NCBI RefSeq assembly: GCF_040954645.1
Contig: NC_092804.1
Coordinates: 90,552,316-90,616,315 of the forward strand
Source: Diabrotica undecimpunctata
Lineage: Eukaryota > Arthropoda > Insecta > Coleoptera > Chrysomelidae
DNA length: 64,000 nt
Direction of reading: 5' to 3'
Below the pieces are notes generated by a model that saw nothing but the letters and a program-made list of their open reading frames with translations, did not search any database and was not told the DNA's origin. Shown here one piece after another: positions 26,171 to 36,700 of the stretch (position 1 is its first letter; each line of letters opens with the position of its first letter). The position numbers and the translations under genes were made by a program.

Positions 26171-26261
26171 TCCCATTAACCTGTTAGTAATGGATAACCA
26201 GATATATTTAAAAAAAGATGTGCTTAAAAGTGCCTTTCTTTTTATTTTGGATTTTGAATTT

Positions 26262-28079
26262 TGCATAACTAGAGCAAGCGACTAATTTTTGTGTATTAGT
26301 TTTGCATTACTAGACCAAGCGCCTCTTGCGAGCGTTTTAATGATTTTAAATCGAATATTTGGCAACATATGTACATAAACGTTGTTAACAATGGTGACGT
26401 TGGCAACTTGTTGAGGCGTTTAGATAAAGAAGTAGTGGCAGTTATTGCTTAAATTTTTCTATAATAGTCACATTACAGAAGAGCTAACACAGAAAGAGAA
26501 TAGCTAACAAAAGACATAACACTAAGTAAAATGTATGAATTGTATATTAAAGAAGCAGACAATGACCTTGTTAAATTTTCGTTTTACAAAAAAATGTTTT
26601 TAACACGATTTAATCTTCAAAGAAAAAAGTTGAAAAAAGTTAATTGTAGTAGATGTGATTGTTTCGAATTAGAAATTAAAAATTGCGCAGATAACGAACA
26701 ATCAAGCAAGTTAAAAAAAGAAAAAATGTGCACTTAGAAGAAGCTGAAAATGCACAATCTAGAAGAAAGCTAGACATGAAGATAAGCAACTATCAACCAG
26801 AAGTGGAAACCTTTTGTTTTGATTTTAAGAAAAACTCTTCACCTTCCGAGAATTCTAATAAATATTGTATATTATAAGCGTCAATTATGTATTTACAACC
26901 TTGGTATCCATAGCGCCAAGGATAACAAAGGTCATTGTTATATTTGGATAGAAGGTGAGCTGGTCGGGGAGCCCAGGACGTAGGCATTTGTCTTAAGAAA
27001 CATATTGAAGAAAATGTTACTTCTTCAAGACATGTAATTTTTTGGTCAGACTCTTGTGGCGGCCAAAACCGCAACATCTAAATAGTTTTGATTCTGAAAA
27101 CGATTTTGGAAACTCATCCTACCATTGAAAAAATTACATTACGCTATTTCCTTCGTAGTCATAGCTTTTACCCAATGGTAGTGATTTTGGAGATTTTGAA
27201 AATGCCCTAAAATTTCAACAACGTTTATATATCGTTGATGATTAAATAAACGTGATGAAAAAATCCCGTAAAAAGAAACCACTAGTAGTTCACAGAATGA
27301 AAAAAGAAGAATTCGTTGGAACGAAGAAGTTAGAAACTATGATTACAAACCGTAAGTCAGACATAGAAAACAGTAAGGCTGGTTTAAAACAAGTGAAATT
27401 TAAATAAGAAAGGATATACCACTCATTATTTTTATGAAAACTTAACACTAGTGAAGTTGAAGTAAATCTTTACAAGGATTTTTAAAAAGGACGGCCTGTT
27501 GCAATGCAATCCGTAAGTAACCACTTGATTCCTCTTTGGCCCACAGGCAAGCCACTTTTTGTGCCTAAGCTTAACGACAATCTTTAACGCACCTAATACC
27601 AAATGATGCAAAACCTTTGTATTGCTCTCTTTTCAGAAACAATACAATAGAAGACGACATTAAAAGATTTTATATTTTTGATTAATTTCTTAAGTAATAT
27701 AAAATATTCAAAAACAACGACTATTTTTGTCATACCCAAAAAGAAATAATAGCTTGTGGCCTACCAATAATTCACTAAAAGTGATATTTTAGTTACTCAT
27801 CACTAGACCAAACGACCTCCATGTCGCTTGGTCTACTGATGTATAACACAATTACACAATGTGGCGAAAATCGTAAGTCGACCAAAAGACTTTTTTTTTT
27901 GTTTTTCTTTAATATTGGACAAGTTACTATTTCGCACTTATAAGAAACATAAAAAACTGTATTCGAAAACAAAAAATTACGACAATTGTAACATATAGTG
28001 AATTTTAATAGAGTGAAAACTTTAAAGTCAAATATCTCAAAATCATATTTTGGCGCTTGGTCAAGTGATGCATTACGCC
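26262..28079 (+). mobile_element. DNA transposon carrying a DUF7869-type gene
   Basis: The gene below is bracketed by copies of an ACTAGACCAAGCG-like motif. On the left are ACTAGAGCAAGCG and ACTAGACCAAGCG (26262-26282 and 26303-26323, both preceded by TGCAT). On the right are the inverted GTCGCTTGGTCTACTGATG (27823-27841) and GGCGCTTGGTCAAGTGATGC (28052-28071), plus a direct CACTAGACCAAACG (27801-27814). Inverted end repeats around one gene are the usual layout of a DNA transposon. The exact ends and target duplication were not resolved. Confidence 0.5.
26531..27660 (+). pseudogene. DUF7869-type protein, degraded
   Basis: Belongs to the arthropod-expanded family with an acidic site WSDSCGGQNRN, here at 27042-27075. 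The N-terminus MYELYIKEADNDLVKFSFYK, then FLTRFNL and CSRCDCFELEIKN (Cys pair), fits the family's lead-in. Next are EVETFCFDFKK, AGRGAQDVGICLKKHI and, near the end, HRMKKEEFVG and NHLIPLWPTGKPLFV-like blocks. Frameshifts or stops occur at about 26737, 26877, 26910-26950, 27080 and 27400, so it is dead. Recurrence with inverted end motifs suggests a transposase-like role, but the biochemical activity of the family is not established to my knowledge. The family label is from memory. Confidence 0.65.
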
Positions 28080-28099
28080 TTCCATATAAAATTACGAGA

Positions 28100-29735
28100 C
28101 AACATTCATATGCTGTGGACAAATCGTCATATTTGCGTTATATTGATATGTATACGACAATCAGCTGTAAAAGTCATTGCCTTTTTTTTGCCGTATCATA
28201 TTTTAGCATAGTCTTCTGATTTATTTTGTAGTATGTTAACTAAACCGGTGTAGTTTGCGTGAAATGAATCCACAATTCGTCTAATAATATTATGTTTTTA
28301 AACAGTTGTGTTTTTATGCTCATCCGTTCACTTTTTGTAAAGCAGTCTGTGTAAATATTAGGGATTTACTTATATAATCTTTTTGTATATATAATTTGTT
28401 TATTGATTTTACTTTTTAGATAAAGTTTCATAATTATAGTCCTCTTGCTTTTATTATCTATGGTAATACATATACATACCCAATTCGAAAGGGAGAAAAC
28501 CAGCGGTTTCTAGATTAAACATAGACATTCTTCTCTCTATCTCCCTCTATGTTATATAAAGATCATCGTCATCGCATAGCCAAAACACAGCAAGATTCTA
28601 TTGCCTTTTCTTCTTTTTGTCTCCTCATTTCTATTGTAAACTCAGCTACGTAAATGACGTTTTAAAAATTTATGTCAATATTTCTGAAGTGCCTTTCCTG
28701 GGATAATTTTTTTAAGCTCAGTTCGTTTGACTACAAGTAATTGATTTGATAGCTTCCAACAGAGAAGTATTGATTGTAGGTAGAATAGCAAGTGTTGATA
28801 AATATGATGGGTCGGTAGGTAGTCTCATTATTCCTAAATCTTATCATATTTTACCTCCACCCTTCATTTGTAGACATCGTCTCGTGGCATTTTCTCAATT
28901 TAACTTGGTAATGCAGTTATTGAGAGAGCCTTTGGATATAGCTAGCTGAACGTTGGAGTTGAGATTGAGTTTCTTGTACGACATTGCTATCTTTATATAT
29001 GTGTTTGACATTGGCATTAGTTCCGTTCGTATTGGTTAGTACTCGGACCTTTGTAAGTCGGAAAATACCTCTGATGGCTTTTCTATCAATCCTGATTCCT
29101 GATCTAATTAATACGTTCTTGTCACATATCCACACATTAGCACTGGTTTAATCACTGTTTTATATATCCTGCTTTTAGAGATTCGTATTAGACTTCTGGA
29201 TTTAAAAGTGTTATAAGGGTTATATATACATCAATTAGCTACCTGAATATTCCCTTTTATTTCTTATGTGACAACGTTATCTACGATATCTAAAACGCTG
29301 CAATCTTTCAAAATGATATGGCTTTATCGTATGGCGTTACGTTATGCCCCACTCTACATCCTCTCTTTTGTATGTTAAAGAACATTTATTTGATTTTTTT
29401 ATTAGTGACTATTAGACCCTTTTTTGTTGCTGCTAATTTATGGAATAAATCCAGATAGCAAATAGATATTCTTCACTTTCTCGAAGAAATATTATTCTAA
29501 CACACAAAATTAATAAATTGCCAAAACCTTCCTTGCATATTCTGTTCACTTATGAGTGGCAGCAATATCAGTACCAAGATAAGGCGTATAGTCCTGGACT
29601 GGCTAATTGTTGGATAATAGGAAGCATGAGTCTAGCAGTTTTATTGCTTTCGGGACTGCACCAGGTATCGGGGAGCAGAAATATCATTACCAAGTTAATG
29701 CATATAGGAATTGTTGCTTGAACTTTATTATTATT
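28100..29735. repeat. Family C repeat tract
   Basis: Inverted relative to 52300-53370 and 49020-49385, and partly repeated at 30690-31640 and 39660-40440. The minus strand at 29135-28917 reads RKAIRGIFRLTKVRVLTNT, a LINE C-terminal remnant. A better copy at 54440-54780 starts IYKTVIKPVLMCG. No intact gene. Confidence 0.6.
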
Positions 29736-29743
29736 AACATCAT

Positions 29744-30548
29744 TTAATCTTCGCTTATCCACTGCTGGACATAGATCTCCCTCATAATTTTCCATCTATT
29801 TCGATCTTGTGCCTCTTGCATCCAATTCCTATGACAACGTTTTAGATCGTCAGTCCAACGTGTTGGTGGACGACCTCTGCTTCGGTAGGCATCATCTCTT
29901 GGTCTCCATTCCAGTATCCGCTTGTCCATCTATTATCTGTCATTCGAGCCACGTGACCTGCCCAGTTCCATTTCAGTGTTGCTACTTTCTCTACTGCATC
30001 AGCCACTCCGGTTCTTTGTCGTAGCTGGCGATTTGGGATCTTGTCTCGTAGTGAAATGCCCAACATAGCACGCTCCATCGCCCTTTGACACACACGGATC
30101 TTTTGAACTGTTCTCCTTGTCATGGTCAACGTTTCCGCACCGTAAGTTAACACTGGCAAAACACACTGATTAAACGTTTTTCTTTTAAGGCATATTGGTA
30201 TATCAGACGATTTGAAAATATGGTTCAGCTTGCCGAAGGCTGCCCAAGTCAGTCTTATATGACGGAGAAGCTCAACGGTTTGGTTATCTTTTCCTATGCG
30301 AATCTCATGACCTAGGTATTTATAGGCCATTACCTGGTCTATGGATCTTGTTCCTACGCATATATCTTCGCTGACTACAAGATTTGTCATCATCTGGGTT
30401 TTAGATATATTTATTTTCATTCCCCCTTCTAGCGAGGAAAGGTAGAGCTGATTTAAAAGTTCTTTGGCCTTATCTATCCTATCAGCTATTAGTACAATAT
30501 CATCTGCAAACCTTAGATGGCTAAGATTTTCTCCGTTTATATATATAG
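29744..30548 (-). pseudogene. 5'-truncated RTE-like LINE RT C-terminal half
   Basis: The minus strand begins near 30548 and reads LSHLRFADDIVLIAD (motif C, FADD), KINISKTQMMTN, YKYLGHEIRIG, LTWAAFGKLNHIF, CVLPVLTYGAETLT and LKWNWAGHVARM. After a frameshift near 29900 come RILEWRPRDDAYRSRGRPPT and RWTDDLKR. It is a close relative of the element at 49399-52288. The 5' end is truncated, and family C sequence resumes on both sides. Confidence 0.85.
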
Positions 30549-31879
30549 AAGAATGCCACTTGGGCGTCTCAGTATGCAATGAAGAGAAAACATCCAATCA
30601 TATCTCAAAAAATTAACATCGTGAAGGTTATTTTTTGAACCCCATAACAAATGGCTAATCTTTTACTTTTCATTAAAAATTTAAATTTTAATAAGCCACG
30701 TAAATAACGTTTTAAAAATTTATGTCAATATTTCTGAAGTGCCTTTCCTGGGATAACTTTTTTATTCTGGTTTGTTTGATTACATGTAATTGATTTGATA
30801 GTCCCCAACAGATGAGTATTGACTATAGGTAGGATAGCAGGTAGTTGAACAGGCATGTGTTGATAAATATGATGGGTCGGTAGATAGTCTCATGATTCCT
30901 AAATCTGACCTCATGTTACCTTCCCCCTTCATTTGTGGAAGTCCTAAGGACATTTTTTCTCTTGGGGCATGCTCCCAATTTAACTTGGCAATGCAGTTAT
31001 TATAAAGCCTTTGGACATAGCCAGCGCAACTTTAGCATTGAGATTTAGCTTCTTGTACGACGTTGCTGTCTTTATATACGTGTTTGACCTTGGCATTATT
31101 TCCGTTCGTTAATGATTAGTACGCGGACCTTTGTAAGTCGGATATTACTTCTGATGGCTTTTCTAGCAATCCTGATCTAATTAATACCTGAGTTTCACGT
31201 ACATTGTTTTGTCAGCGTTCTCGTCACATATCCACACATTAGCACTGGTTTAATCACTGTTTTATATATTCCTGATTTAAGAGAGTCGTATTAGACTTCT
31301 GAATTTAAAAGTATTATAAGAGATATGTATACATCAGTTAGCTACCTGAATATTCCCTTTTATTTCCTATGTTACAAAGTTATCTACGATATCTAAAACG
31401 TTTCAATCCTTTAAAATTATATGGGTTTATTGTTACGTTATGCCCTTCTCTACGTCATCTCTTTTGTATGTTAAAGAACATTTATATGCTTTATTACTGA
31501 CTATTAGACCGTTTGTTTTTTTTAGCTAATATCATTATTTTATAGCATCCCATTATTTAATTTATGGATTAAATCCGGATAGCAAATTGATATTCTTCAC
31601 TTATGACATTCTGCAATTATTGTTGGATAGCCCAAAATTGACGAAGTAAGTCTAAAACGTTAATCACAAAATTTTTTTATTATCCAATAACTTCGAGTCT
31701 TTATCGCGATTAATCAATTTCTTCCTTTAAAAAAACGTTTTTTGGCTTATTTCAGATACCCCTGAAGATGCTCTAGGGAGCGAAAGTACTTGGGCAAGAT
31801 TTAATTATTAAAACTGTGCTCGATATCTGCCTTTATTTTATCAAAGTTCATTTATTCGAGCATTCAACCTTGTCTCTAT
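30549..31879. repeat. Family C repeat tract
   Basis: Second copy of the tract at 28640-29500 in the same orientation, inverted relative to 54100-55040. No ORF of note. It includes the hammerhead-like motif at 31757-31795. Confidence 0.6.
31757..31795 (+). ncRNA. Hammerhead-ribozyme-like core 3
   Basis: CCC, CTGAAGA (31762-31768), stem II GCTC/GAGC with TAGG loop, GAAA, an AGTACT stem III, T at the cleavage position, then GGG pairing with the leading CCC. One extra T precedes stem II, as in cores 1 and 2. Probably from a PLE terminus. Confidence 0.5.
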
Positions 31880-32022
31880 TTTTTTATTGTGTTTAAGATA
31901 TGATTTAGATTTTTTTCCACTTCAGCAACAAAAGTTTTTGGTTGTGCAACAGGAGATGTATTGTCTACGTAATAAAAGTCCTAGTATTTACTGGTACGGG
32001 GTGTGTTAATGTTCTATTATCG
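31880..32022. repeat. Family A fragment, left of the Ty3 insertion
   Basis: Matches 25025-25140 of family A copy 2. The same copy continues at 38328, showing that the Ty3 element split an A repeat. Confidence 0.7.
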
Positions 32023-32120
32023 TGTAACGATGAGTCCAAGCCATCACCGTTAAACCAGCGTGCGCGCGAACCAACCCATGAAGTAGGAGTGTATCGACAG
32101 TAGAAAGGGCAAAGCTCCGC

Positions 32121-32128
32121 TATATAAA
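32121..32128 (+). promoter_or_regulatory. LTR TATA box
   Basis: TATATAAA about 100 bp into the LTR, after a GC-rich upstream segment; the natural RNA polymerase II promoter of the element. Confidence 0.7.
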
Positions 32129-32154
32129 CGGCAACATTTCCTCACAGAGACAGA

Positions 32155-32362
32155 ATCGACAGGTGTTGACTGAAGGTTCTCTCTTCCCTACCCCGGCTTG
32201 CGGACGTGTTGAGTTCACAAGTTGTTTCCTTTTCTTTTACCGTCTTTACCCGAAAAGCGTGTTGAGCTTTTCACTACCCGTACTCTGAAACAGTCGTGTT
32301 GAGATTGTCGAGGAGTGTCCTATTAACCCGAATCACTTAAGGGACGTGTTGAGTTCCTTTCT
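32155..32362 (+). promoter_or_regulatory. Five stem-loops with identical GTGTTGA loops
   Basis: Loops at 32163-32169, 32206-32212, 32259-32265, 32296-32302 and 32346-32352 are all GTGTTGA. Flanking stems pair but differ in sequence: CAG/CTG; CTTGCGGAC/GTTCACAAG with one mismatch; GAAAAGC/GCTTTTC; ACAGTC/GATTGT with a G-T pair; AAGGGAC/GTTCCTT with a G-T pair. Four of five close with C-G. The array lies downstream of TATA, so it should be in the RNA leader and, through R, in the 3' end. The second LTR carries the same set at 37853-38042. A role in RNA packaging or translation is inference. Confidence 0.75.
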
Positions 32363-32635
32363 TTCCTTTATACCTATCGTCCGCTGTTATAAAAACCGTA
32401 AAATTTCAGATACACACTCGTTTGCCGATAAGACCAGTTCCATATGACAAGGTCAAGCTTAATTTAAATAAATAGGCCAGGTACTGAGAAGACTAAACTA
32501 AATTGTAAATATGCACATAAGATTTTTGTCAATTTAATTTAAGGAAGACAATAAAGTTTTATTTTTATTTTGAACTCTGTCTCTGACTGTCTAAAAGCTA
32601 CCCGGATAGTGACTCCCACGAGAGGACGTCACAAA

Positions 32636-32650
32636 TGGCGCCCGAGCAGA
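32636..32650 (+). other. Primer-binding site
   Basis: TGGCGCCCGAGCAG begins two bases after the LTR. It resembles PBSs complementary to tRNA-Lys 3' ends; the exact tRNA was not checked. Confidence 0.75.
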
Positions 32651-32757
32651 AAAATACGTTTTAAACAATAATACCGACCGAATTCCGAATTTTATTTTCA
32701 TGAGACAGTACTACATTTCAACTTTTAATCAAAGACAAGGTGATTCACAGTTCAAAA

Positions 32758-33714
32758 ATGACAGACGCTCCGGAAACGTCGAAGGTTAGTTGGGTGTACC
32801 TATTAAAGAAAGACGAACTTATAGCCGAATTAACAAACAGAGAACAGCCGACGGAAGGGAATTTCAGCGAGCTAAGAGCGAGATTAGTTGCGATCATCAA
32901 GGCACCAACTCAAAAAGGCCAAAACCCAGAGGAAATAGAAGAAAACCAGATGGAAGACAGACAAAGAAAGATGGAAATAGTACGCAAATGGGGGTTGCAC
33001 TTTGACGATTCAAGAGACCCGATAGAATTCATAGAACGGTTGAAAGAACTCCAGACAGCTTACGGCCTACAAGACACCCACGTTTTACAAGCTCTACCAG
33101 GAACATTAAACGGGAAAGCATTACTATGGTACAGAAACAATAATAAATATTGGAACGAATTAAAAGACTTCGAACAAGATTTCCGCAATTTCTTCGTTTC
33201 CTCCGTTCTCACACAATCTCTGGAAGCTCAAATCCGGAACCGACTCCAACGAAACAACGAAAGTGTAAAAGACTACATCATTCATATTCAAACAATGATC
33301 AGAAGACATGGTGAATTCAATCACCAAGAAGAACTAAACAGGATATACACCAATATGAACCCGAAATACAAGTTGCATATAAAGAGGCAAGACGTATCGT
33401 CAACACAGGACATCATCAGACTAGCGGAAGAATATGATATGGTCCAAAAAGAAATATACAACAGAAACAATACACGGTGTGACTGGACACAGGCAAATAG
33501 TCATAATAACAAAATACAGAATTTCGACAGACAGACTTGTTGTTGGAGATGCGGCCGCAGAGGCCACAACAGAAGAAACTGCAGAGCTATCGCTGTACTC
33601 TTCTGCAGCCATTGCGGAACCCGAGGAACAACTTCCAATAACTGCCAATGTAGAAGCCGACCGGAAAACTCCAACAGGACTGGACAAGAAGGAGGCAACC
33701 CAGTCAGCATTTAG
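32758..33714 (+). CDS. gag: Gag polyprotein
   Basis: Capsid and nucleocapsid protein of the element, about 318 residues from the ATG at 32758. The open frame begins 18 bases earlier at a GTG, which is not used in eukaryotes. The N-terminus (YLLKKDELIAELTNRE, LRARLVAII) is SAP-like. The Gag core follows near residues 75-190 (WGLHFDDSRDPIEFIERLKE, ALLWYRNNNKYWNELKDFEQ, FRNFF). A CX2CX4HX4C zinc knuckle, CWRCGRRGHNRRNC, is at about 33541-33585, and a second degenerate one (CSHCGTRGTTSNNC) follows. It ends at TAG, overlapping pol by about 60 nt. Confidence 0.92.
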   Translation: MTDAPETSKVSWVYLLKKDELIAELTNREQPTEGNFSELRARLVAIIKAPTQKGQNPEEIEENQMEDRQRKMEIVRKWGLHFDDSRDPIEFIERLKELQTAYGLQDTHVLQALPGTLNGKALLWYRNNNKYWNELKDFEQDFRNFFVSSVLTQSLEAQIRNRLQRNNESVKDYIIHIQTMIRRHGEFNHQEELNRIYTNMNPKYKLHIKRQDVSSTQDIIRLAEEYDMVQKEIYNRNNTRCDWTQANSHNNKIQNFDRQTCCWRCGRRGHNRRNCRAIAVLFCSHCGTRGTTSNNCQCRSRPENSNRTGQEGGNPVSI

Positions 33715-36700
33715 AGTCCTCCCTAACAACCTCCAGCTACGCACACTATACAGATCAACGACCCCACACAACGATAACGTTCAGCAACGGTAAAAAGTTA
33801 AGAGCACTAATAGACACAGGAGCCCAAAATTCGTTTATAGGACAAAAAGGAAAAAAAATATTGGAACAATGTGGAACAAAAAGCGACAGAAAAGCTTTAA
33901 AGATCACGCTGGCAGATGGAAAAACCAGCAACATAGAAATCTGTTTTACAGCAAAATGTTCCATAGACAACGTTTGGAGAAAAGCCAAGCTACATTTTTT
34001 ACCAAACCTAGCTTCAGAAGTAGTACTGGGAATGCATGAAATAACAAGATGGGGCCTTGATTTATCAAACATCTTAAATAGAAATCGCGTAAGAAGGAGA
34101 GAACAATACCCAACCAGGACAGAACACGGATCCAGATCGTACAATGCAGATAATAACCGAATACCGACCAATTCCAGGGTCAACGAAACACCAACCGCAA
34201 GACATCCGCTCCAACAGAGAAGCAAAATATATAACAAAACGACCCACCGACTACCGACCGATACCGCGGTCGAAGACCAGACCGAAAATATACCGACTAC
34301 CGACCGATACCGCGGTCGACAACCAGACCGAAGATATACCGAACTACCGACCGATACCGCGGCCGACGACCAGACCGAAGATATTCCGTCATACATACCG
34401 GAATTCACGAACAGTCCAATACGAGAGCAGCTCGACATCAGTACTACACTAAACAATACCGAAAAAAAACAATTACAGGAATTGTTACTAACAGAATTGG
34501 AGAAATTTAAACAAATTAAAGGAACAACACATCTAACCGAACATACAATAAAACTCAAACATAATACACCGATCAAACAAAGATACAGGCCCCGAAACCC
34601 GGCAATGCAGAAGATCATAAACGATGAGATAGATAAGATGCTAGAAGAGAACGTGATAGAAAAATCCAATAGCCCGTACAGTTCCCCCATCGTCCTAGTA
34701 AAAAAGAAGGATAACAACGGATACAGATTTTGCATCGATTTTAGGAAAATCAACGACATCTCAGAAAAAGATGCCTACCCATTACCGTACATCAATCATA
34801 TCCTAGAAAAGTTAAAATCTGCAAAATATTTTACCACGTTAGATCTAAAAAATGGATATTGGCAAGTACCACTTTCCGAAGCAAGCAAACCCTTGACCGC
34901 TTTCATAGCACCAGGAAAAGGACTATTCCAGTTCAAAGTACTTCCATTCGGATTACACGCCGCCTCCGCTACTTTTCAACGTTTACTGGATACAGTAATC
35001 GGCCCAGAAATGGAACCACATGCATTCGCCTATTTAGACGACATAATAGTACTGGGGAAAACGTTCGAGGAACATATGGAAAACTTAAAAGAAGTACTTC
35101 ACAGACTACAGCAGGCCAAACCACGAATTAATATAGACAAATGTAAATTCTGCAAAGAAGAAATAAATTATTTAGGCCATGTAGTAAACAAAACGGGAAT
35201 AAAAGTGGACGACAACAAGACAAAAGCTATAGTCGAATATCCCGCACCAAAAACCGTTAAACAACTACGCCGATTTTTGGGCATCATCTCATGGTATAGG
35301 AGATTTATAAAAGATTTTTCACGAACTGCAGCCCCTTTAACAAAGCTACTAAAGAAAAAACAACATTGGACTTGGGACAGAGACCAAGAGGAAGCATTTA
35401 ACAAAATAAAATTACTACTGACACAAGCTCCAATACTGATCTGCCCGGACTTCCAGAAAAGATTTTTTTTACAATCTGACGCTTCGAACCACGGTTTAGG
35501 AGTAGCTTTAGTACAAACAAACGACGAAGGACAGGAACAAGTCATCGCTTACGCAAGTCGAACCCTAACAAATGCCGAAAAAAATTACAGCGTTACAGAA
35601 AAAGAACTAGCGATCATCTTCGGTATAGAAAAGATAAAACCCTACATCGAAGGATACCCATTTTCAATTATCACAGATCATCAAAGTCTACGATACTTAC
35701 AAACAATGGAAAACCCTACAGGTAGAATAGCTAGATGGGCAATGCTGCTACAACAATTTGACTTCGATGTCATTTACAGAAAGGGCTCCCAGAACGTCCT
35801 GGCCGACGCGCTCTCTAGAGAACCAGTAGATCTGGTTTGCATAATAAACGTAGAAGATGTAGAACCCGACGAATGGTACAATAAAGCTTTAAATAAAATC
35901 CAGACAAATCCGCAACTATTTCCAGACTACTCTATCAAAGATGGACTTCTCTATCGACACTTCTGGAACAAATACGATTTAAAAGAGACAGAAGTATCCA
36001 CCCCCTGGAAACTATGCATCCCAAACCACAAGAGACAACAACTCCTGGCAGAAAACCACGAGCAACCGACCGCAGGACATCTAGGAATAGCCAAAACAAT
36101 AACCCGCCTAGCTAGAAAATACTACTGGCCAGGGATGTTTAAAGACGCCGCAAAGTTCGTCAGGAACTGCAAGAACTGTCAGCAATTTAAGCCGCAACAA
36201 AGCTTAACTCCAGGCCGCATGCAATCTACACAAATTCCGCCACATCCATGGCACACCGTTTCAACCGACATCATAGGACCCCTTCCAACATCCAGCAAAG
36301 GAAACAAATATATAATGACATTCCAGGACACCTTTTCAAAATGGGTCGAAGCCATACCGATCAGAACAGCAACGGCAAAATCAGTCTGTCAGAACTTAAA
36401 AGATAAAATCATTATGAGATTCGGATCACCCAAAGAACTAATATCAGACAACGCAAGAACATACGATAACAGGGAAGTACGAAAGTTGCTAGACGAATTC
36501 CAGATTTCTAAAAGAAACATTCCGCCATATTCTCCCCAGAATAATCCAGTAGAAAGAACAAACAGAGTAATCAAAACAATGATAGCTCAGTTCTGCGATA
36601 ATAACCATAAGAAATGGGACACGAGCCTTCCAGAACTACTATTCGCATATAATACAGCTAAACACGATTCAACGGGTTTCTCCCCAGCCTTCCTGAACTT

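Larger units (their letters stand above)
32023..32633 (+). repeat. 5' LTR of Ty3/gypsy element
   Basis: Contains a TATA box (TATATAAA, 32121-32128) and an AATAAA poly(A) signal (32550-32555). If transcription starts about 30 bp after TATA, R would span roughly 32150-32570. Five stem-loops with a common loop lie in this part (separate entry). Confidence 0.95.

Noticed and set aside
33755..34759. 334-codon minus-strand ORF opposite Ty3 pol
   Set aside because: Antisense shadow of an intact pol gene; composition (Ser, Leu, Cys, Val) and lack of motifs argue against coding.
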